NCBI GenBank assembly: GCA_947462335.1
Contig: OX381705.1
Span: forward strand, 48,056,898 to 48,120,897
Length of the DNA: 64,000 nucleotides
Source of the DNA: Harmothoe impar
Taxonomy: Eukaryota > Annelida > Polychaeta > Phyllodocida > Polynoidae
Direction of reading: 5' to 3'
Part shown: in pieces, positions 53,216 through 64,000 of the stretch
How positions within the stretch are numbered: position 1 is the first letter of the stretch
How the letters are laid out: each line of letters begins with the position of its first letter
Notes under the pieces: model-generated
The model's database searches: none
Seen by the model: the letters and a program-made list of their open reading frames with translations, nothing else
What the model was told of the DNA's origin: nothing
Position numbers and translations under genes: made by a program

Positions 53216-56200
53216 CTTCCGGGAAAGAGGGCTACTTTGAAATTGAAGTAATAAGTATTTCGTTGACGTATTTTTAGAAGATGGGTCATTGAACTGACAA
53301 TGTAGGGACAATTTCGGTTAACGACAGACGTATGATGGAACTGGAACAGAGTAGAAGGCAGCCCAATACGAGTTGCTTGACGAGTGTGACTATGTCTAAA
53401 TCTTTACAATGTTATACTGATCAAATAGTTATTCCCAGAAATCCAAAATTGTAGCAAACAGCTGCGCGCAATCTGCTATATTAAATGATCCAGATCAGTG
53501 AATTCAATTAGCCCACATTATATGCAGTAGAACAGGCTATACACCATGCAGTAATGTTCAGATGGTAGATTATACTCGTCCTGTTCCTGACCCAATTTCT
53601 GCATATTAATCACATTTCTATCCTGTCATAATTAACCCTGACATTGTTGGCCCAAGGCCTCACTTGCCAGGCCTTTTGAGATCAAAGGATTCAACCAAAC
53701 CGTACTAATGCCAGTTCACGCCGCCACCCTACCCCCTCTCTACTCTCTCAGTCCTCCCCCCCCCCTGCCTCTCCTCATTCTATCACGAGATGCTATAGGT
53801 GGCAGCAAAAGGGGCTCTGTATGTTTGACGCCATCCTTAACTACCAGCGGCTAATGTAGGCTAAAGACAAACGGTGCTGCTACCCTTTAACATCTAACTT
53901 AATGTGTAATATATGATAATATCTGGGAAAGGACACTGTTCTATCAATCCCAAGCCTGCGCATTTAGGGTAATGTCTCTCCCGGAGACTTGAAATGACCA
54001 GAGAGTATCCTCCTATACCCATCTCAGAATGCCACTTATCTGTTTTACTCCTTCTACTATATATATCCTTATTTTCTCCATGTTCTCCCCCTTTCCATCA
54101 CTTACCTTCTGGCTCCCACTCTTGCTTCTCTGCTTGTTTTTCCACATATATATTATCCTTCCCTCTCCTCCCTTCTCCCTTCTTCCCAACTCCCCAATCC
54201 CCGTTTTGCTCTCCACACACCCCCTCACCCCGCACTCATCACAGCGCTGATGCTATCTGGTTCTCATTAAAACCAAGGCGTAGAAGTGTTGCAGGAGGGA
54301 GAGGGAGATAATTAATTTGGGGCTGGTGGGGCTGAGGGGTCAGCAGTATTGGGCTGAGCTGTTAGAACAAGGATCAGGATGAGGTGTCATTAGTCATCAC
54401 AAGGTGGAAGAACAATGCCAAGACGTTATGCTAACCCAAGTGTCAGAAATCTCCATGAATGTATACGTAGACAAGACCAAATCGTTATCAGGCTGAATTT
54501 GTCACATGGTCCTTTCTCACATGTCCCTTGCTATTTGTTATTGCTCACTTGTCACAGGGATATTTAATTCATATTCATGTATTCCTCTATATATATAGCC
54601 AATCAGGTGAATGCACAGCCATCGCACTTGTACCAAGGATGCTACAATACATCCCTACATCGTATACATGCAGTACATATTTCATATGATAACATCCATG
54701 TCTCTGGACACCCTCATCAGGCCTCCTTAAATGTAAGAACAATTGCCTCTCCCCATAAGGAATGCAACCATTAGGGCAGAGGCGATGAGGCAGGCGTGAT
54801 TGGTGAAGTTGAAATCGTTGAGACTGTGGGTGGGGCTAGAAGAGGAAGCTCAGGGTGTAAGGGAGTTCTGAGGGGTAGAATAGGGATGGGGTAGGGGTGG
54901 GGGGGGGGGGGGTGCTGATGGGAAAGCACTCAGTAAAGCAGGTCAGCAGGGACACGCAGCACGCGTGCACGTGTGTCTGTCTCCATAAGGGTGCATGCAT
55001 GTCTGTGGTGGTGCTGGTGGTGATGACAGGTGGTGCCTGGTGGTGGTGTAAAAATCTATAATGACACTGAGTGCTCCTTCTACTGCCTAGAACCCTCCCC
55101 CTGCCAGCCCTACCCCTCAGTCTAAAATCACGACCACTGCACATGTATATAGGGACCAATTACCAGACTCATTTCATAACACTGGGAATATATAGGCTAG
55201 TTGCCAATTTCTATTAGTATATACATATGGAAGTGACATTAAAGCTGAGAGTTAAACCATAATTAGAGTATGTAGGACAGTATGTCTAAAACTATGAAAC
55301 AGGATATCCCACTAATGTGGAAAGGTATGTCTTCAATAGGTCCGCGCCACTTTGACTATTGCTGGGCGGGAGGCAAGAAGTAAAGCCTTTAGTTTACACA
55401 GCTTAAGAGAATAATGAAAGATGTTTTGTACGGGTGTTACAGTAATGCAGACGATAAGGGTATTTGGGTTTACACCTACAACTATAATATCTACTTCATG
55501 CACATGAAAACATCCGCCGAACACACACCATAAATTTCCCTCAATTATGTAAGTAGCATATGGAAACGTAGGATAATATCTGGCATAGGAGACACCAGAT
55601 TCCTGAGGTGTGACAATGGATCTTTATGAATAGATACGCAGATTTTTGAGAATAATAGAACTACTACAGGTAGGTAACAGGTGTGGTATTGTCCATAATG
55701 GGGTTTATATAGGCCACACCCCATCCCTGGGACCCTGGGACCCTGTGACCCACTCTCACCCCACCACCTCCAACACCTCACTGTAGCTCCCCAGTGACAT
55801 GACCATGCATCCATGTGCAGGAAGGGTGAATGACACACATACTTAGAGGCATGTACAGCCTCACACACCCTGTAAGCTTATTGACTACTCGGCACCTTTT
55901 GTAGGCAGACATGGGATATGTAGAGGCATAGGAATCCTGCGTTAGTAGAGTTATTCTACACCTAAGGTGTGAAGGGAGCTGGTGGAATCCTCTGCCAACA
56001 CATATGCGGTGTGATATACATGCAGTAGTGTTATAACTTACAGGTAAATATGCTGGATGTTATGTGAATCTAGCCGAATAACATCTTTTAACTGAACATG
56101 GTCAAGGAGTTACACAAAAGCGATAGAATCTAATAATAGTATAAACTATATCTCAGGTAAATTATGTCGTCGATGTATTTGCTAGTATGATGAGGACGTA

Positions 56201-57890
56201 ATGATTTTAGGATTAGGTGCTGTGCTAGCAGGTGCATTAGCTATTATTATAGACATGCATCTCAATTGTCTATTACTCTATGCATATAGTATTAGCTATT
56301 CAAGAACATGATTAAATAGGCTAGTATATTCATAATACCTCATCTTTTCAGTATATCATATCAAACATTCCAGCATGCAAAATTGTAGCTTATAGTCTAG
56401 ATAGAGCCTAGATGAATGCCACCTACCTCATCCCATATTAGCTAAGCTGCTGCTTCTAAAAACAGAGGGTTTTAGGAATGCAATTGTTCTTTCATTTACA
56501 GTGTCACCCGTGGAAACACCCCTCGTGGCTTAACGCGAGAAAAAGAGCTGGCATGCACAAAGATTCGATTTGTTTTCTGATATTGAAGAAAAGGATGGAA
56601 AGGATAAAAACACTTATTGTTCTAGCAGGTGCTTAGGGCCATCATCACTGATTATGTATTTTACATTTTCAATTAATATCGAAGCATTACCATTACTTAT
56701 TCAATGTGCAGTGCATCTTTTCACACTTGTTCTTCCAGTATGTGGATGGGGAAGATTTTTTTAAATACTGTAAAGTATAAAATAGATTGTACAAAGATCC
56801 ATGATAATCCTTTTTATAGATATATCATAGTGATAAGATATCATAGGCATGTGCAGATATATAGAGTCACATCTGTTATCCTTTATCATCATGAATAAAT
56901 TGTTGGGTATGTAGCCTTACTTATAATCACTAAAAGAATAGGGTCACGATCCTATGCTTCAAGCGTATTCTTGAAACAGCTGTTGCCACTGTCAAGCAAA
57001 GTATAATGTCATACACCCTCTTACAGCAGGTAAAGCATGCGTGCATACTGATAGCCATGATGTAGGGGGCCAGAAAAGTACATTACGATTCCAATGCGAG
57101 ATAACTGATAATGCTATCTTAACTAGCACAGCTCTCTTTTTAACTCTTTATAATAGCTATACATCCACCTGTTGGCGCTGTGATAGAGCCTCTGCCTCAG
57201 TCACGGTGACAGCAGGTTACTGGGGTGACGACCTGTTGTGACATGGCCATGAAGCACCTAATGACCCTGATCGTCCCGTTACTATAGTTACCGACGCCTT
57301 GATCCTGTAGGGGGACACGCCCCTGTATGAATCACACACGGCAGACGACAATCACACACACATCAAGGCATTCCCGCCTAACCAGCCCGAACACGGCCCC
57401 GACGCACGCCGGAAACAGCCGAAGAGGCAGAGCAGACGACAATCAAGATTCGTTTGAGAAAAAGCGCGGGAAATTAGTGTTATGTGTTTAAGGACGCGCT
57501 GCTTACCTTAACACTGTACAACATAACACTCTGTTTTAGTTACAACCCCCTGGTTATCTTACAGTTACACAACCCTATGCATGACAGTACAGTAATGGTA
57601 TACTTATTGTAGAAGGAATGAGCTAGAGCCGATCACGGGAGCCGATACAAAGAAGTGGAATGTGTCTGGTTGAAACTAGGGTGTGAGTAGTACGTTGTGT
57701 ATAGGAAATGTGGGGTTCTTACCCCTCTCTGTATATCAGTCAAAGAATACTATTAAAATAATGACAATCCATCAATGATTCTATTTTATACAATAATTAT
57801 CAATAAACCATGAACATGACTATAGATATAATATAAAATATTGAGGATGTCTTTTTATTTGATATGTTATATCCCTTTTACTGTTATGCA
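53216..57890. other. Unassigned stretch of the 27-kb non-coding region
   Basis: No supported gene. The direct repeat GCAGACGACAATCA (57341 and about 57432) shares GCAGACGACAAT with the 5' UTR just before the start codon of gene 3 (36632), which may be chance. Confidence 0.35.
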
Positions 57891-57892
57891 CA

Positions 57893-58012
57893 GAATGGTA
57901 CCATTCGGAAGATCACAGCCTCTCCTCCTGGTAGACCCAGAAGGCATGATGGCCATTGTCTTCTTAAATGACAGTCGGCTGCATTTCCCTAGATAGGCGT
58001 TTCTCTCTGTAA
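57893..58012. other. Possible short exon, strand ambiguous
   Basis: On the plus strand GSQPLLLVDPEGMMAIVFLN-like reading ends in TAG at about 57993. On the minus strand a frame from a CTTACAG acceptor to a G|GTACCA donor is also open. Both look protein-like, but neither has a partner exon. Kept only as a candidate. Confidence 0.15.
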
Positions 58013-59898
58013 GATTGTATTTCTGGGTGCATTGAGTACAGCTAGTGTACCTAGCTGACCCTGCCTTATTGATAAGGTCAGTACAGGGTCAGTGCACCTT
58101 ACCGAGTATCTCACGTCTACCAGGATAGCCTGTTAGCAACTCACCTCTTACTGCAACTACCCAGAGGCCGACAACCCAGTATATATGAACACCACACAGC
58201 TCTGTACTTCTAAAAATAGTTAATATATATAAAATGATATAAAGGGACATGTGTCCAGTTCTCAACCTGTAAACACATATCCCTTATTGGCTATTTAACT
58301 TTGTAGTCGAACTATAATTTCCATCACCCCAAATACCAAAATGTCCAGGCTTTTAAGTCTTACTAAAACACTCATACCCTCATCCTTATCAATGATAGAA
58401 TGTATGTATATGCACACCCGTCACCGCAATATACTATATAATCACACACCCCTCCCCTAGCTATGACTTAGGTGTTATCCAGGATCATCCAGTCCTCATA
58501 ACAAACCGAGACGTCCATATCCCAAAGGTTGTCTCACAGGAACCCAATGTATACATAAGGCTAAGAACCATCTTCAATTTATATGCATGCTCATGCCTAA
58601 TAATCCATTCCAATATGCTGTCAGTCATACCCACTTTACCCCTGATACCCCAGATCAACGGAACCAATCACTGGTACACCACTAGGTTTTCGGTAAATGT
58701 TGATTGCAAAACATGTAGTGTCATAATATTGTCCTAATTCAAATGAAGGATCAATTTTGTAATGGAAACAAAAATCCCGATTGGGATTGGGATTTGGCAT
58801 AGGCTATAATAAATACAGTTCAAATACCACCATCACACAACCACAAAATCCCTCCTTATGATAATGGTGATGTTAACTAGGTCTGCATATCATATAGCCA
58901 AGTACTAATACATTAACACAGTAACTATGTGTACCTTCCAGCCCATTTAGTATCCTCACTCCTTTCTCCTCCCCCCCCCCCCCCACTCTTCCACTTCCTA
59001 CCCACCCAGCACCCACCCATCCCAACTCCCTCCCCCCTCCCTCCATGTCCGTTCCTCCCCACCCCCAATCAGCCACATTGTTCATTGAGGGAGAAAAACG
59101 CTGGGTTGTGTTTTGATACCTGGGGCAGAAAGGATCCAATTCCTTCATGAGGCCTGTCCCTCCGGGCACGCCCGGGGGCTGGGGGTATTCATGAGAGGGT
59201 CAGTCCTTACCCATACCGACACGGGAGTTGAAGGAGCTATACCAGGATAGGGTGTGAGGAGTCATTATTACTGGACATCGATTCTCTGTCTCTTTGTAGC
59301 TCTATAGTGATCGATGCCCAGTTTTATACTTCAGACCAGTGGCTCATTTTGGCTGTTTTTTTGCCTCACAGATTGCTCCTAGCGCAAAATCCTGACTAGG
59401 TGTCAATATATTCTCTATGCCAATGTGTAATATGAGGGTAGAAAACACTGGAACCTCAGTTTAAAAAAATCCTACTGAACAGTTTTTGAGAAAATTAGAG
59501 GTTTGTTGCCTTTTTTTGGTGTTTTTAGTACATTTCCTACATAAACCGTGAACGTCAGCATTTCTCACTTTTCAGGTATTTATAATTCGAATTTGACTTT
59601 TTAAAATTCACAGTAGGATTCTTGAGTATCGAGCCATTCTACACAGGGTGTCATTTTGAAGAAATATATATCATTTGATAGTGTATTTGGTCTCCGAAAT
59701 AGAGGGAGTTTTGTCATAGTTGAATTGATTGTTGACAATCCAGTTAAGGGCTATTAGGTTCAGTTCAGTGCAAGTTGCAAAACAAGTGACTTGCACTTTT
59801 TAACTTGACCTCATGTCCACTATGTAGGTCTTCACTATGCCTGGGTCTATCCAGAGTCCGTAAATGGGATCACGCATGGAGGCAGATTCCGCAGCTTT

Positions 59899-60071
59899 TG
59901 GCGAGAAAAAGTTCAACATCACAAAAAGTGAAATTTGCCTAAAAGCACCCTACTTGGCGAGAAAAAAGTTCAAAATTGCAAAAAAAAGTGATATTTGCCT
60001 AAAAACACCCTATTTGGCGAGAAAAAAGTTCAAAATTGCAAAAAATTGAAATTTGCCCAAAAACACCCTAT
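59899..60071 (+). repeat. Three tandem copies of a 56-60 bp unit
   Basis: GGCGAGAAAAA(A)GTTCAA starts at 59900, 59956 and 60016; each unit ends AAA(A/G)CACCCTA. The open frame across it (59864-60049) is a product of the repeat. Confidence 0.9.
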
Positions 60072-60482
60072 GAATGCAGCATGAATACAGACACTCATGG
60101 AAACAGACTCATATGTACACCCACACAGACATACACATAGGCATGAATGTGGCCTTCTCCTTCATAATTATAGCAACCTGTGGATTTCTACTTTGAGGAG
60201 ACTGAATATAGCTTTCTGTTGGAAGGACTCAGATACATGGATGTCGATGTCCAGTTTTAGATATATACCCATATAGTGCATTGGAGTGCTATAATGTTGG
60301 ACTGCTGTATATTTTTTCATTCCTGCTAATCCACTGTCATGGGTTTTGTTCTATCTGGAAGTGTATAGAATTGATGCACAATAGCACTGCATCGTACACA
60401 TTTTTAAACCTATATAGCTAATATAGCTAATTAATAGGCTTACTACGTTCATATAATTATCAGCTGCTGATATACGAATTAT

Positions 60483-62770
60483 CCCAGTGGGCACGACACC
60501 ACTTAGTAAGTGACTAGTAAGCTCTGCACCAAAGTGCTTACTAGCCCGCTAAAATGATATGCTAGCTTGCTCTACAAAGCACTTCATATGCAGCCCTTAT
60601 CGGTCATTTAATCTGCAGCACTTACTAAGCCCTACAGCTAAGGACCTATAAAGGGCTACAAGGCAGTGCTTAATAAAAGCTTTGTATCCTCACTTATTAA
60701 GGGCATCAAATACATCTATTACTAAAGGCTTATTTATGTGCTAACATGATATGCTAGATAGCCCTACAATGCAGTGATTATTAGTCACTAATCTGTAGCA
60801 CTTTTTAAGCCCTTCAATTCTCCAGCTAATAAGGACTTCATATTGTTATGGGAACCAGCTTCACTGAGGAAAACTTTATTGTGGGGGCCATCAATTAGAT
60901 GTTTTGAATACATGCATCTTTGTGTTATTTTCTCCAATCTCTGCTTGGCCTGCCATAAAGGTGATCCCTATGATATCTCCCTTGAGATATATGATCAGCA
61001 GTCAGTCTGGAAACACATAAAAATCAAGGATCAATAAAAAGGGAATATTGAATGTATCTTGCGGTTTAAACAACAGGAATGGTATAAACATAATAAAATT
61101 TCCAATGAGGCTCATATTTACCTACACATACACTACTAAGTCAGCCCATAGTAGGCTATAAACCATAAATTATAAGCTATAGTATGCTATAATTATTATG
61201 CTTTAGTCTAAATTCTCTACCTTCCCCTTTCAGTCTTATTCACAATATAACATGTGATGCAATAAAATGAAAAATGTCAATACTTACCAACATAATATAG
61301 CTAGTGTATATTACTCCAGTGCTAGCTACTGTTGTGGATCCTTCAGAGGTTGGAGTTGGTTTGAATGTGTGAGTTGACAGTTGGAGGGGATAACCCCCCC
61401 CCCCCCCCCCACCAAAGCATCCCCCATCCCTTCCCCAGCCAGGGATTAAGTCAGCTGTGCTAAAAATAGAACTGTCATATTTTGTTAGCAGCAACATGCC
61501 TCTGCATGCTGCCTACACTAGTAGGAAGTAGGTCAGCAGACCTTGAACTTTGCCTTGCTAGTGAGTGTTGCCTGAATGGCTAGTGAGTGCTGCAAGTTTT
61601 AAATTGATATTATAAGTGAAATAGATGCCCAATGTGTTTCTTATCTTTTGTATAATCCCAGAAAGATATAGACACATCCCTATCTGTCCCTCCTGTCACT
61701 CTGTCTATTTAGTGTAGTAATCTAAGAAAACATGACCAACCCCCCTATGACTTATCAGCCCTAAGCTACTAGTGAGTGTTGCCTGGCTGGCTAGAGAGTG
61801 CTGCAAGCTATGAATTAATATTGTGAAATAAATTGATACCTAGCCTGTCACTCAACTCGTATAAAATCCCCCCAAAAAGATATAATCTCTCTGCCCTTCT
61901 CTCCCCTCTCTCATCACATGTACAAACCCACAGATGTATTACCCACCTTTATACCTATCCCTCTACTCTTTCATCTCGTTTGCAAACTCACAATTGTATT
62001 ACCCACCTTCTTTCCTACCCCTCTCCCTAACATATTGTGTACAAATCCACGAATATATTACAGCAGCCTTCATTCAGGGCAATTTCTGAAGCCCTGCAAT
62101 TGTAGCTACTAATAATGCCTCAATTGCAGCTTTTATCAGACACTGCAAAGCCAGCCCTTATTAAGACATGCCCAAGCACTGACTAATAAGTCCTGAATAT
62201 GTGGCTCTTAAAAAGTCCTTTACAAACAGCCCTTATTAAGTGTAACATCTGAAGCCCTCCAGATATAGCTGCTAAAAAGAGCTTACATGCAGCTTTTATT
62301 AAACACTGCAAAACCAGCCCTTAATACGCCATGTCCAAGCACTGACTAGTAGGAACTTACTCTGCAGGGCTTAGTAGGCACTACCTAAACAGCCCTTATT
62401 AAGTACTGCTACTGCATCCCTGCAGTTGCAGCTACTAATCAGGGCTACACTGCTGCACTTAGTAAGGCCTTATCATGCAGTGCTGCATATGCATCACTTA
62501 TTAGAGACTTAATAGTTGATACTTTAATAAGCTGAATTTTGAAAGATCTAAAATGGGCAGGAAACAGTTAGAACTGAGCAATTCCTTCAAATGGTATACA
62601 TCTATGCCAATTTTATTGTGATTTTCTTCAATACAAAGGCTTCATAAATTTTCACTATAATATAGATCTGAGCTTGACCTACTACTGAGTGTTGCCTGAA
62701 TAACTAATAAGGGCTGCAAGCTTACTAGCCACTCAGGCAACGTTTATTAAGTGGTGTTGTGCCCACTGGG
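60483..62770. mobile_element. 2.3-kb foldback element with a 5-bp target duplication
   Basis: The ends CCCAGTGGGCACGACACCAC and GTGGTGTTGTGCCCACTGGG are inverted copies (one mismatch), extending into TTAGTAAG/CTTATTAAG. ATTAT flanks both sides (60478-60482 and 62771-62775). Both interior flanks are built from degenerate GCACTTACTAAGCCCT-type motifs in opposite orientations (60530-60840 and 62100-62740), around a core of unique AT-rich sequence. No transposase frame. The 5-bp duplication rules out TA- and TTA-type families but does not name one. Confidence 0.85.
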
Positions 62771-64000
62771 ATTATGGAACGTAGAAACTAGGGGGGCCTA
62801 CGTTTTCATCTAGAATAATACAAAATCGGGCGTTAATCGACTTTAGCTATATATCTATGGCCATCACCACATGCATAAGCACTGTGATAGGACATGCTTA
62901 TAATATGCATTATCTCAATAATTGAATACAATGTACTTCTTAATGAATATTTCTAAAAGGAAAATCACCATGCGTCAGTATTGTGATGTTCTGAACATTG
63001 TGCAGGTCTGTATTCTGGGTAGCATGACATCCCATAGTCAGCCTCAGATATCAGGGCTTTATCTCTTTGGCGTTGAATCACACATATCTCCATACATAAA
63101 GGTCCTACATCCCCAGGATAGCCCTCCCACGGTTTCACACGCAGGGCACCACTCCCACTGATTGATGGATACAAAGTGTAACCCTCAGGAGCACAGCCTC
63201 CTCCGCATTGGAGGTATACTCCATACAGGCTCTGCTGATGGGGAAGTATTCTGTCAGGAGAATATGGGCTTTGGTCTGCCAATTATGACTTGGTCTGTCA
63301 TGGTTTGGGTGTGTGGCAAGCTCTGCGATGAGGGACCTTAGTGTAGGGTACACATAAGTCTCATATAGGTTCTATATAAACGTGAATAAACGGTGTATTT
63401 CATCATGCATGGTTAATACTTGTTATCTATGGGGAGGCGCTTAAACTGGTTAGCCCAATGGATCTGATTATGGAACTTTCTACCCATTAATTAAGTATAC
63501 CTTATGATAAGGCCTATATCATACCCTCGGTCCTATATCCTTTGTGGCTCGTACTTCTCCGACTAATGTCCCACTCGGAATCCAAGCCCCGTTTGGAAAG
63601 AATGTAAAAAGAACCAAGGATCGAATAACACGTGAACAGCAAGACCAACGTATAGAACCTATATAGATATACATGTAGAGAGAGATGCAGAGAAATTAAT
63701 TACTTATGATATGAAAACAAATCTCAGCATGGAAGTCCTACAGATGGGCCTGGATCATGTGTAAGAACCCCCAGGCTTTATATCTGTTGCGGCACTCTAT
63801 ATGCTGACTGCACAAACTATGTCTCCTGTCAGTGGCATAATGCATAGGGTAGCATCACTCCCCTACCCCCTCAGCTATGCACAGGGACCCTTGTCTATAT
63901 ACTGTATTTGCATTTATGAAGACACTAGCCCAGGCAATTGCCTTTATTGCTGCAGCATTCTGATGGCTGTAGAAGGAGGATTTGAGGTAGTTTGTAGAGG
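62771..64000. other. Right end of window; no gene seen
   Basis: Frames at 62922-63353 overlap on both strands without splice support or motifs. Confidence 0.4.

Overview
This looks like a window of animal nuclear DNA, probably from a marine invertebrate (an ambulacrarian deuterostome would fit, but I cannot fix the phylum). The evidence is: short exons (50-250 bp, one of 677 bp) bounded by GT..AG sites; repeats of EGF domains on symmetric phase-1 exons; AT-rich introns full of microsatellites; and many short DNA transposons with terminal inverted repeats (TIRs) and TA, TTA or TAA target duplications. I see no bacterial operons, no viral genes, no CRISPR, no tRNA or rRNA genes, and no autonomous transposase.

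Layout. (1) About 424-18009, + strand: a 15-exon gene for a secreted-then-anchored single-pass membrane protein. It has a signal peptide, ten EGF-like domains, a SEA-like juxtamembrane region, one transmembrane helix and a proline-rich cytoplasmic tail of about 230 residues (about 859 aa in total). Its introns carry several non-autonomous elements, a partial-exon tandem duplication of seven 83-bp units, and a 3.4-kb Harbinger-like foldback element. (2) 18010-23499: 3' UTR and intergenic DNA, containing a 1.6-kb foldback element with minisatellite arms and a dispersed repeat. (3) 23500-31768, + strand: a complete 17-exon gene for a secreted protein of 770 aa. Its middle matches the motif order of clan GH-D glycosidases (alpha-galactosidase-type TIM barrel), but it is very divergent and lacks the usual lysine two residues before the nucleophile. 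(4) 31769-36360: intergenic, with several MITEs. (5) 36365-36718: a GC/CpG-rich promoter-like block and a first coding exon with a signal peptide (gene 3). (6) 36719-64000: 27 kb with no convincing exon. It is either a very large first intron or intergenic DNA, with a hAT-like element, a 2.3-kb foldback element with a 5-bp target duplication, microsatellites, a tRNA-like SINE head and a few weak exon candidates.

The two well-supported genes lie head to tail on the same strand, and nothing in the sequence ties their functions together. The most interesting items are the divergent GH-D-like secreted protein, the amplified EGF half-exon that copies its own 5' splice site and was then hit by a MITE, and the three large foldback elements whose interiors are minisatellite rather than transposase.
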